Origin: CAVXAE01 sp044225565
GTDB taxonomy: Bacteria > Pseudomonadota > Gammaproteobacteria > Steroidobacterales > Steroidobacteraceae
Assembly (NCBI GenBank): GCA_044225565.1
Contig: JBGAIL010000009.1
Coordinates: 1-49,917, forward strand
Direction of reading: 5' to 3'
DNA length: 49,917 nt
Shown here: positions 42,880 to 49,917 of the stretch, piece after piece
Position numbering within the stretch: position 1 is the stretch's first letter
Layout: each line of letters starts with the position of its first letter
Made by a program: the position numbers and the translations under genes
The notes under the pieces: generated by a model
Databases searched by the model: none
Seen by the model: only the letters and a program-made list of their open reading frames with translations
What the model was told of the DNA's origin: nothing

Positions 42880-43594
42880 GACACTCGCATCCGGCACGCT
42901 GATCTCGCATCTGCTCGAGCTGCGGGACCGGCTGATCCGTTCGCTCATCGCGGTGATCGTGGTGTTCCTGCCGTGTGCGTTCTACAAGAACGAGATCTTC
43001 ACGACCGTCGCGCAGCCGCTGCTCGACAAGCTGCCGAAGGGCGGCACGCTCATCGCCACCGGCGTCATCTCACCGTTCATGACGCCCTTCAAGCTCGCCT
43101 TCTTCATGGCGGTGTTCCTCGCCATGCCCTACATCCTCTACCAGGTGTGGGCCTTCGTCGCTCCCGGGCTGTACCGCAAGGAGAAGCGCTTCGCCGTGCC
43201 GCTGGTGGTCTCCTCGGTGCTGCTGTTCTACGCCGGCGTGGCCTTCGCCTACTTCGCGGTGTTCCCGGTGATGTTCTCTTTCTTCGCGCACACCACGCCG
43301 AAAGGCGTCTCGCTGATGACGGACATCACCAATTACATGGACTTCGTGCTCGCGATGTTCCTCGCGTTCGGCGCCGCGTTCGAGGTGCCGGTGGCGGTGG
43401 TGCTGCTGGTTGTCACGGGGCTCGTGAGCGTCGAGAAGCTCAAAGCGAGCCGCGGCTACGTGCTCATCGGCGTGTTCGTGATAGCGGCCATCCTCACCCC
43501 GCCAGATGCCGTCTCCCAGTGCATCATGGCCATCCCGATGTACCTGCTCTACGAGGGCGGCCTGCTGATGGCGCGCATCCTGGCTCGCCGATAA
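42860..43594 (+). CDS. tatC: Sec-independent translocase subunit TatC
   Basis: The 244-residue six-helix protein binds Tat signal peptides. Conserved pieces are LISHLLELRDRLIRSLIAVI, PFMTPFKLAFFMAVFLAMPY with QVWAFVAPGLY, and FGAAFEVPVAVVLLV. The start is the GTG at 42860, inside the tatB 3' end; no ATG fits the N-terminus better. It closes the tatABC operon and is followed directly by the POT transporter gene. Confidence 0.96.
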   Translation: MSSEEGETLASGTLISHLLELRDRLIRSLIAVIVVFLPCAFYKNEIFTTVAQPLLDKLPKGGTLIATGVISPFMTPFKLAFFMAVFLAMPYILYQVWAFVAPGLYRKEKRFAVPLVVSSVLLFYAGVAFAYFAVFPVMFSFFAHTTPKGVSLMTDITNYMDFVLAMFLAFGAAFEVPVAVVLLVVTGLVSVEKLKASRGYVLIGVFVIAAILTPPDAVSQCIMAIPMYLLYEGGLLMARILARR

Positions 43595-43595
43595 G

Positions 43596-45149
43596 ATGAG
43601 TCACCGCACCGGCACGGTGCAACAACAAGTGGGGCCTCCCTCGATGGCGAATTCCACGAGCACCGCAGCCGCATCCCCGGACTCCTTCCCTACGCTGCTC
43701 GGGCATCCGCGGCCGCTGTGGATGCTCTTCATGTCCGAATTCTGGGAGCGCTTCGCGTTCTACGGCATCCGCTGGGCGCTGGTGCTCTACATCGTCGCGC
43801 AATTCCATGGCGGCGACGCTGCGGGCCAGGCGCCCGCGAACTTCACCTACGGCTCGTATCTCGCCCTGGTGTACGGCGCCGCGATATTCGGCGGCTACAT
43901 CGCGGACCGCGTGCTCGGCTATCAGCGCACCATCCTGGTGGGCGCGGCGTTCATGGCCGCGGGCCTGTTCATGATCGCCGTCCCCTCGCCCGAGGTCTTC
44001 AAGCTCGGGCTGTCGACCGTCATCGTGGGCAACGGGATGTTCAAGCCCAACATCTCGACGATGGTCGGCAAGCTCTACACGGCGGCCGATCCGCGCCGCG
44101 ACAGCGGCTTCACCATCTTCTACATGGGCATCAACCTCGGCGCCTTCGTGTCGCCCATCGTGACGCAATGGCTGGCGGAGCGGATCTTCGGCACGCAGGC
44201 GATGCCGAGCTACCAGTACGTCTTCATCGCCTCGGGCGTCGGCATGCTGCTCAGCCTGCTCTGGTTCCATTTCGGCCGCCGCCAGCTGCGCGGCATCGGC
44301 GCGCCGCTGCCGGAAGCCCCCGGCATGCAGCGCGTCGGTTACGTCGTCGTCGGCTCGCTGCTCGCCATTCCGGTGGTGTATCTGCTCTTCACACTGGGCG
44401 CCGCGACGCTCCAGTGGACGCTCAGCGTACTGTTCGTGGGGCTCGCCGTGGTCCTGCTCGCCGAAGGCATCCGCGAAGGCAAGGTATCGCGCGACAAGAC
44501 CGTGGCGATGCTCATCATCTTCGCCTTCAACGTGATGTTCTGGATGTTCTTCGAGCAGGCGGGCAGCTCGTTCAACTTCCTCGCCGACCAGATCGTCGAC
44601 CGCGACCTCTTCGGCCCCGGGGGCTTCGTGTTCCCCACCGCATGGTTCCAGACGGTCAACTCGCTCGCCATCATCACGCTCGCGCCGGTGGTCGCCTGGG
44701 TCTGGCTGCTCATGGGCCGCGCCAATCCCTCCATCCCGCGCAAGTTCGGCCTGGGCCTGGTGTTCAACGGCTTCGCGTTCCTGGTGCTCATGTATGCGCT
44801 GTCGAGCCTGGTCGACGAGCTGGGCAGGATCCCGTTCTGGACGCTGTTCTGCGTGTACGTCCTGCAGTCGATCGGCGAGCTGTGCCTCTCGCCCATCGGC
44901 CTCTCCATGGTGACCAAGCTCGCGCCCACGCGGCTCGTGGGCTTCGGCATGGGCGGCTGGTTCCTCTCCATCGGCATCGGCAACAACCTCTCGGGCATCT
45001 TCGCCGGCTGGGTGAGCGGCGAGACCGGCATGACCACCCAGTCCGCGTTGAGCGGCTACACCTTCGGTTTCTGGTCGCTGATCGGCGCGGGCATACTGCT
45101 GCTGCTGCTCGCGCCTTTGATCAATCGGCTCATGCACGGAGTGAAATAG
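43596..45149 (+). CDS. POT/PTR2 family peptide transporter
   Basis: A proton-coupled di- and tripeptide importer of the major facilitator superfamily, 517 residues and about 14 helices. The POT signature is clear: FMSEFWERFAFYGIRWALVLYI (the ExxERFxYY motif, here EFWERFAFYG) and YQRTILVGAAFMAAGLF. FYMGINLGAFVSPIVTQWLAE follows. The start could also be the ATG at 43644 (MANSTSTAAASPDSF), which trims a 16-residue leader. It lies 1 nt after tatC and abuts the M2 peptidase gene, so peptide import and peptide cleavage are encoded together. Confidence 0.92.
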   Translation: MSHRTGTVQQQVGPPSMANSTSTAAASPDSFPTLLGHPRPLWMLFMSEFWERFAFYGIRWALVLYIVAQFHGGDAAGQAPANFTYGSYLALVYGAAIFGGYIADRVLGYQRTILVGAAFMAAGLFMIAVPSPEVFKLGLSTVIVGNGMFKPNISTMVGKLYTAADPRRDSGFTIFYMGINLGAFVSPIVTQWLAERIFGTQAMPSYQYVFIASGVGMLLSLLWFHFGRRQLRGIGAPLPEAPGMQRVGYVVVGSLLAIPVVYLLFTLGAATLQWTLSVLFVGLAVVLLAEGIREGKVSRDKTVAMLIIFAFNVMFWMFFEQAGSSFNFLADQIVDRDLFGPGGFVFPTAWFQTVNSLAIITLAPVVAWVWLLMGRANPSIPRKFGLGLVFNGFAFLVLMYALSSLVDELGRIPFWTLFCVYVLQSIGELCLSPIGLSMVTKLAPTRLVGFGMGGWFLSIGIGNNLSGIFAGWVSGETGMTTQSALSGYTFGFWSLIGAGILLLLLAPLINRLMHGVK

Positions 45150-46984
45150 ATGCGCGCGCTCGCGTCCTTCGTCGCCTGCGCGCTCGCCATCACACTCCCG
45201 GGTTGCTCGAATCCGCCCGCACCACAGACCGCGAAGACGGAGAGCGCGGACGAGTTCGTCGCGCGCGTCGACCGGCGCCTGATCGATCTCGCCATCGAGG
45301 CGAACGCCGCAGGGTGGACGCAGGCCACGTACATCACGCCGGACACGCAAATCCTCAGCGCCCGCGCCAACGACCGGTATCTCGCTTTCGTCAGCGAGGC
45401 CGCCGAGGAAGCCAAGCGCTACGAAGGTCAGCAGCTTTCGCCGGCGACGGCGCGATCCATCGCACTGCTGAAGGTGAGCGTGTCCGCGCCGGCGCCGCGG
45501 GACCCGGCCAAGCGCGCCCGGCTCACCGAGCTCGGCGCCCGGCTCGAAGCAGCGTACGGCGAGGCGAAATACTGCCCGGCCGGGAAAGGGCCGGAGGCCT
45601 GCCGCAATCTCGACCAGCTCTCCGAGACGCTCGCGAGCAGCCGCAACTACGACGAGCTCACCGAAGCCTGGAAAGGCTGGCACGACATCGGTGCGCCGAT
45701 GCGCGAGCCTTACACGGAGTTCGCGGCGCTCGCCAACGAAGGCGCACGCGAGCTCGGCTTCAAGGACCTCGGCGTCATGTGGCGGGCCGGCTACGACATG
45801 TCGCCCGCGCAGTTCGACCAGGAGTCCGAGCGCCTGTGGCAGCAGGTGAAGCCGCTCTATGACCAGCTGCACTGCCACGCGCGCGCCCAGCTCGCGAAGC
45901 GATACGGAGGGCAGCGCGTGCCGGCCGGCAAGCCGATCCCCGCCCAGCTCTTCGGCAACATGTGGGCGCAGCAGTGGAACAGGATCTACGACGACGTGCT
46001 GAAGCCGTATCCGGCCGCCAGCATCGAGAGCGCCGACCGGCGCCTCCAGTCCCAAAAATGGGACGCCGGGCGGATGACGCGCTCGGCCGAGAGCTTCTAC
46101 ACCTCGCTCGGCTTCCCGAAGCTGCCGGAGAGCTTCTGGGAGCGCTCCATGCTGACGCGCCCGCGCGACCGCGAAGTCGTGTGCCACGCGAGCGCCTGGG
46201 ACATGAATGCACGGCCCGGCGACGACGACGTACGCATCAAGATGTGCATGCGGCCGGCCGAGGAGGATCTCTTCACGATCTACCACGAGCTCGGGCACGT
46301 CTATTACTACCTCATGTACACGCGCCAGCCGTATCTCTTCCAGACTGGCGCGAACGACGGGTTCCATGAGGCCATCGGCGACACCGTGAACCTTTCGGTA
46401 ACGCCCGCATACCTGGCGGGCATCGGCCTCGTAGGCAGCGTGAAGCCGAGCCGGGAGGCGGTGATCAACCAGCAGATGAAGGTGGCGCTCGAGAAGATCG
46501 CCTTCCTGCCTTTCGGCCGGCTCATCGACCAGTGGCGCTGGCGGGTGTTCTCCGGCGAGATCACGCCCGATCGCTACAACACCTCGTGGTGGGAGCTGCG
46601 GCGGCGCTATCAGGGCATCGCGCCGCCGGTGCCGCGCAGCGAGGCGGATTTCGACCCGGGCGCGAAGTACCACATCCCGGGCAACACGCCTTACACCCGG
46701 TACTTCCTGTCCTTCATCCTGCAGTTCCAGTTCCACAAGGCGCTGTGCGAGGCCGCCGGCTTCAAAGGTCCGCTGCACGAGTGCTCGGTGTACGGCAACG
46801 CGGAGGCCGGCCGGCGCTTCGCCGAGATGCTGGCCGCGGGCGCGGGCACCGGCCGTGGCAGGACACCCTGGAGAAGCTCGCGGGCACGCGACAGATCGAC
46901 GCCTCGGCGATCATCGAGTATTTCCAGCCGCTCATGGGCTGGCTGCAGCAGCAGAACCAGGGCAGGACCTGCGGGTGGGAATAG
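45150..46984 (+). CDS. M2 family peptidyl-dipeptidase (ACE-like), 3' end frameshifted
   Basis: A zinc dipeptidyl carboxypeptidase resembling bacterial angiotensin-converting enzyme. The N-terminus is a lipoprotein signal (ALAITLPGCSNPPAP). The zinc motif HELGH is His379-His383 in FTIYHELGHVYYYLMYT, and the third ligand Glu is in NDGFHEAIGDTVNL. LPFGRLIDQWRWRVFSGEI and GAKYHIPGNTPYTRYFLSF are family motifs. Near 46840-46860 the frame shifts: the natural C-terminus PWQDTLEKLAGTRQIDASAI, ending in NQGRTCGWE, is read in another frame and stops at 46984. The uncorrected frame continues to 47003 with a scrambled Arg/Ser-rich tail. Confidence 0.9.
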
Positions 46985-47007
46985 TCGGCGCGGCATGAGG
47001 TAGGAGC

Positions 47008-47682
47008 TTGCGCCTGCTGCTCATCGAGGACGATCCGGAAGCGGCCACGCTGCTTTGCAGGAGCCTGCGCGAAAGTGGCCAGGTGCAGCACGCCGCAGAA
47101 GGATGTGAAGGTCTGGCGCGCGCCACCGAGGGCGGCTACGACGTCATCATCACGGATCGCATGCTCCCACAGCTCGACGGGCTCGCCATCGTGCAGTCGC
47201 TGCGCCAGCAGGGGAATCGAACGCCGATCCTGGTGTTGAGCGCACTGGGCACCGTGGAGGATCGCGTGCACGGCCTGAAGGCTGGTGGAGACGACTATCT
47301 CGCCAAACCGTTCGCGCTTCGCCGAGCTGCTCGCCAGAGTGGAAGCGCTCGCACGACGCCATGCGCAGGAACGCCGAGCGCCACGACTGCGCGCGTGGAT
47401 CTCGAGCTCGACCTCCTGTCGCGGAAAGTGACCCGAGGCGGCCAGGCCATCGATCTCACGGCGCGCGAATTCAATCTGCTCGAGTTCCTGGTGCGGCGCG
47501 CCGGCCAGGTGGTCACGCGCACGATGCTCCTCGAAGGCGTGTGGGATCTGCAATTCGACCCGCAAACCAATCTCGTCGAGGTGCACATCAGCCGGTTGCG
47601 GCGCGCGTTGGACAGGGACTTCGGCAAGCCGCTCAACCACACCGAGCGCGGCGCAGGTTACGTCGTCCGCGAGCCGGTGTGA
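47008..47682 (+). CDS. OmpR/PhoB-family response regulator (linker out of frame)
   Basis: The protein is 224 residues from a TTG start at 47008 with a GTAGGAG site upstream. The receiver domain (1-105) starts RLLLIEDDPEAATLL with the acidic pair, the phosphorylated Asp in DVIITDRMLPQLDGL, and the Lys in DDYLAKPF. The winged-helix DNA-binding domain (about 130-224) has LTAREFNLLEFLVRRAGQVV, then LVEVHISRLRRALD. Residues about 104-130 are abnormal. From about 47311 to 47390 the expected FAELLARVEALARRHAQERR is in another frame, and the normal frame resumes at VDLELDLLSRK. Two compensating indels are implied. Its stop overlaps the kinase start. Confidence 0.9.
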   Translation: MRLLLIEDDPEAATLLCRSLRESGQVQHAAEGCEGLARATEGGYDVIITDRMLPQLDGLAIVQSLRQQGNRTPILVLSALGTVEDRVHGLKAGGDDYLAKPFALRRAARQSGSARTTPCAGTPSATTARVDLELDLLSRKVTRGGQAIDLTAREFNLLEFLVRRAGQVVTRTMLLEGVWDLQFDPQTNLVEVHISRLRRALDRDFGKPLNHTERGAGYVVREPV

Positions 47683-49046
47683 GCAACCCGCGGAGACTGT
47701 CGGACCCGCTGCGCACCAGCACGTTCCGGCTTTCGCTCGCCTACAGCCTGCTGTTCACCGTCGGCGTCGGCATCCTGCTTGGAGCGATCTATCTCGTCGC
47801 CGCGCGCGTGCTGCAGAGCCAGTCCGATACGGCGATCCTCCTGGAGCTCGGCGCACTGTCCGGTCAGCACGTGCAAGCGGGCGACCCCGGCGTGGTCGCC
47901 TCCATCGATCGGCTGCGCGCGGGCTGGGACCGCACCGGCGCGATATACCTCCTCGTGGATCGCGGCTTCACCCGACGCGCCGGGAACCTGGACGCCTGGC
48001 CGTTCACGGGCGTGCCGGAGAAATCCTGGGTGGAGTTCACCGCGAGCCGCACCGGACAGTCGTCACGTCACCCGATTCGAGCCCACATCGTGAAGCTGGC
48101 CGACGGTTATCTGCTCGTCGGCACCGACATCACCCAGTGGCGACGATTCCAGCGCACCTTTCGCCTCGCCACGCTCTGGGGAATCGGCTCCACCGCCCTG
48201 CTGGGGATCCTGCTGGGGCTGTGGTTGAGCGGGCGATTGATGTCCCGCGTACGCGCGATCTCGCTCGAATGCGAACGCATCATGGCGGGCGATCTCTCGC
48301 GCCGCCTGCCGCTCTCGCCCGCGCGGGACGAGCTCGATGCGCTGTCCGAAGCGGTGAACCGCATGCTCGCACGTCTCGACGAGCAAACCGGGGTGCTGCG
48401 TGCCACCTTCGACAGCGCTGCGCACGACCTGCGGGGGCCGCTTTCACGTCTGCGCGGGCGGCTCGAAGAATTGCTGCGGGCGGCAAAGCTCGATGAAGCG
48501 GGCGGCCTGAGCCTCGAGAAAGCACTGCAGGACATCGATGCAGTGCAGAAGACGCTGGCCACGTTGCTGCAGATCGCGCAAGCCGAAGCGCGAGCTCCTT
48601 TGCACGACGAGAGCAGAATCGATCTGGGCGCACTGGCGCAGGAAATCGGCACGCTCTACGAGCCCGTGGCGCGGGAACGGGGCATGGCACTGAGCATCGA
48701 CGCGCAAGCTGCGTTCGTGAAAGGAAGCCGGCAGCTGCTCGCGCAACTGGTCTCGAATCTGATCGAGAACGCGCTCGAGCATGCGGCGGACGGACGGCGA
48801 ATCGAGCTGACCGTGCGCGGCGCGCACTCTCATACCGAGTTGATCCTGGCGGATCGGGGAAAGGGCATTCCACCGCAGGATCGCGAGCGCGCGCTGCGCC
48901 CGTTCGTACGCCTCCGGCAAGCGCCCTCCCGAGGCAGCGGACTCGGATTGAGCCTCGTCGCCGCGATCGTACGGCTGCACGCCGGGCAGTTGGCACTCGA
49001 GGACAACGCTCCGGGGCTGCGGGTCATCGCCACCTTTCCGGCATGA
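47679..49046 (+). CDS. Sensor histidine kinase
   Basis: This membrane kinase has 455 residues. Two membrane helices (about 15-40 and 150-180) flank a periplasmic sensor region without a recognised fold. A HAMP linker (about 180-232) follows. The phosphoacceptor His249 lies in FDSAAHDLRGPLSRLRGRLE, the N box is NLIENALEHA, and the glycine-rich G boxes are DRGKGIP and GSGLGLSL. I chose the GTG at 47679-47681, which overlaps the response-regulator stop. The paired regulator is of the OmpR type. The nearby M2 peptidase and OPT transporter suggest, but do not show, a target. Confidence 0.92.
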   Translation: MSNPRRLSDPLRTSTFRLSLAYSLLFTVGVGILLGAIYLVAARVLQSQSDTAILLELGALSGQHVQAGDPGVVASIDRLRAGWDRTGAIYLLVDRGFTRRAGNLDAWPFTGVPEKSWVEFTASRTGQSSRHPIRAHIVKLADGYLLVGTDITQWRRFQRTFRLATLWGIGSTALLGILLGLWLSGRLMSRVRAISLECERIMAGDLSRRLPLSPARDELDALSEAVNRMLARLDEQTGVLRATFDSAAHDLRGPLSRLRGRLEELLRAAKLDEAGGLSLEKALQDIDAVQKTLATLLQIAQAEARAPLHDESRIDLGALAQEIGTLYEPVARERGMALSIDAQAAFVKGSRQLLAQLVSNLIENALEHAADGRRIELTVRGAHSHTELILADRGKGIPPQDRERALRPFVRLRQAPSRGSGLGLSLVAAIVRLHAGQLALEDNAPGLRVIATFPA

Positions 49047-49135
49047 CAGCCGGATGCGGCAGCGGCGCGCGGTGATTCTTAATGTCCGCGGGTTGAGCTA
49101 CAGTCCCTCGCAACTCAACGGCGTGCGAGGCGACC

Positions 49136-49917
49136 ATGGCCCACTCCTCCTCCGCGGCACCGCAGCTGACGGTTCGCGCCATCCTCCTCGCCATCGTGCT
49201 CGCCATGATCCTGGCGGCGGCGAATGCCTATCTAGGGCTCTTCGCCGGCCTCACCATCGCCTCCGCCATTCCCGCCGCAGTGGTCTCCATGGCGCTGCTC
49301 CGCGTGCTCGGTGGCGGCGGCATCCTCGAGAACAACATCGTCTCGACGGGCGCCTCGGCGGGCACGTCCATCGCCTCGGGAGTCATCTTCACGTTGCCGG
49401 CGCTCGTGTTCATGGGAGCATGGAAGGAATTCCAGTACGGCTGGGTGCTCGCCATCGCCGGCCTGGGCGGTCTGCTCGGCCTGCTCTTCTCCGTGCCGCT
49501 GCGCCGCTCGCTCATCGTGGAGCAGCAGATGGGCTTTCCCGAAGGCCAGGCTGCGGCCGAAGTGCTCAGGGCCGGCGAGAACCCGTCGCTCGGCGTGAAG
49601 CTGCTGGCCACGGCCGCGACCGCCGGCGGCGTGGTGAAGTTCCTCGCAGGGAGCGGGCTGCGCCTGATCCCGGACGTGGCGCAATCCGCAGGCTACGTCG
49701 GCAAGAGCATCTTCTACGTGGGCACGAATCTCTCGCCCGCACTGCTCGGCGTGGGCTACATCGTCGGCCTCAATATCGGTACGGTGATGCTGCTCGGTGG
49801 CCTCATCGCGTGGGACGTCGGCATCCCCGTGTACTCGGCGTGGTTCCTGGACGGCAATCCGCAGCTCGCCGCACAGGTGGCGACGCTCTCGCCGCTGGAC
49901 GCGGCGGCAACGCTGCG
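49136..49917 (+). CDS. OPT family oligopeptide transporter (partial, cut by window edge)
   Basis: The visible 260 residues are the N-terminal part of an oligopeptide transporter of the OPT superfamily. LRAILLAIVLAMILAAANAYLG-type first helix (read here as VRAILLAIVLAMILAAANAY), GLTIASAIPAAVVSMALLRV, NIVSTGASAGTSIASGVIFT and EQQMGFPEGQAAAEVLRAG are family motifs. About seven helices are present before the edge; the full protein would be near 600 residues. It faces the same way as the two-component genes, 89 nt downstream of the kinase. Confidence 0.92.
   Translation, partial: MAHSSSAAPQLTVRAILLAIVLAMILAAANAYLGLFAGLTIASAIPAAVVSMALLRVLGGGGILENNIVSTGASAGTSIASGVIFTLPALVFMGAWKEFQYGWVLAIAGLGGLLGLLFSVPLRRSLIVEQQMGFPEGQAAAEVLRAGENPSLGVKLLATAATAGGVVKFLAGSGLRLIPDVAQSAGYVGKSIFYVGTNLSPALLGVGYIVGLNIGTVMLLGGLIAWDVGIPVYSAWFLDGNPQLAAQVATLSPLDAAATL

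Noticed and set aside
43524..46778. A 1084-residue open frame on the minus strand
   Set aside because: It is antisense to the POT transporter and M2 peptidase genes, has the His/Arg/Glu-rich composition of a high-GC shadow frame, and contains no recognisable domain.

Overview
The window is about 50 kb of GC-rich bacterial chromosome. Gene content points to a free-living gammaproteobacterium of the Steroidobacteraceae/Nevskiales/Xanthomonadales type: an F-type ATP synthase operon, rsmG-parA-parB, prpBCD, large TonB-dependent receptors, FecI/FecR regulation and Tat secretion genes. The taxonomic guess is inference; no rRNA gene is present. The ATP synthase genes and rsmG-parAB are commonly neighbours close to the replication origin. 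Here they lie about 15 kb apart on opposite strands.

Layout. 1-5041 (minus): atpI-B-E-F-H-A-G, with atpG cut by the window edge and a good sigma70 promoter at 5126-5154. 5186-7027 (minus): an ECF sigma factor, a FecR anti-sigma factor and csrA in a row. 7135-11002: a diguanylate cyclase, an OpgC-like membrane acyltransferase, a short PhaR-type domain protein and an orphan ketoacyl synthase III. 11347-18139: a lasso peptide locus. It holds a 47-residue precursor on the plus strand (missing from ordinary gene calls because of its size) and, on the minus strand, a fused RRE/leader peptidase, an asparagine-synthetase-like cyclase and an STN-domain TonB receptor. 18258-23103: a small membrane protein, rarD, acuI, rsmG, parA and parB. 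23155-27896: a PLP-dependent dehydratase and the methylcitrate genes prpBCD; acuI nearby would feed propionyl-CoA into them.

27956-33961 is a second unusual locus. A TonB receptor is divergent from a secreted two-domain enzyme that joins a cyanophycinase (S51) to an isoaspartyl peptidase (plant-type asparaginase), followed by a membrane-bound AraC regulator. I read it as a cyanophycin or beta-aspartyl-peptide scavenging system in which one polypeptide could carry out both hydrolysis steps. 34084-39087: a lipoprotein, a frameshifted serine hydrolase, OsmC, a metallo-beta-lactamase-fold hydrolase and an S9 peptidase. 39302-40727: a RES/Xre-type toxin-antitoxin pair with a palindromic operator, beside a 0.66 kb stretch with two tRNA-3'-end-like repeats. 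41392-43594: a dihaem cytochrome c and tatABC. 43596-49917: a POT peptide transporter, an M2 (ACE-like) peptidase, a two-component system and the start of an OPT transporter.

Peptide handling recurs through the window (lasso peptide, cyanophycin hydrolase, POT, OPT, M2, S9). Several genes (TonB receptor 2, serine hydrolase, M2 peptidase, response regulator) show local reading-frame shifts. These may be assembly indels rather than biology and should be checked against reads.
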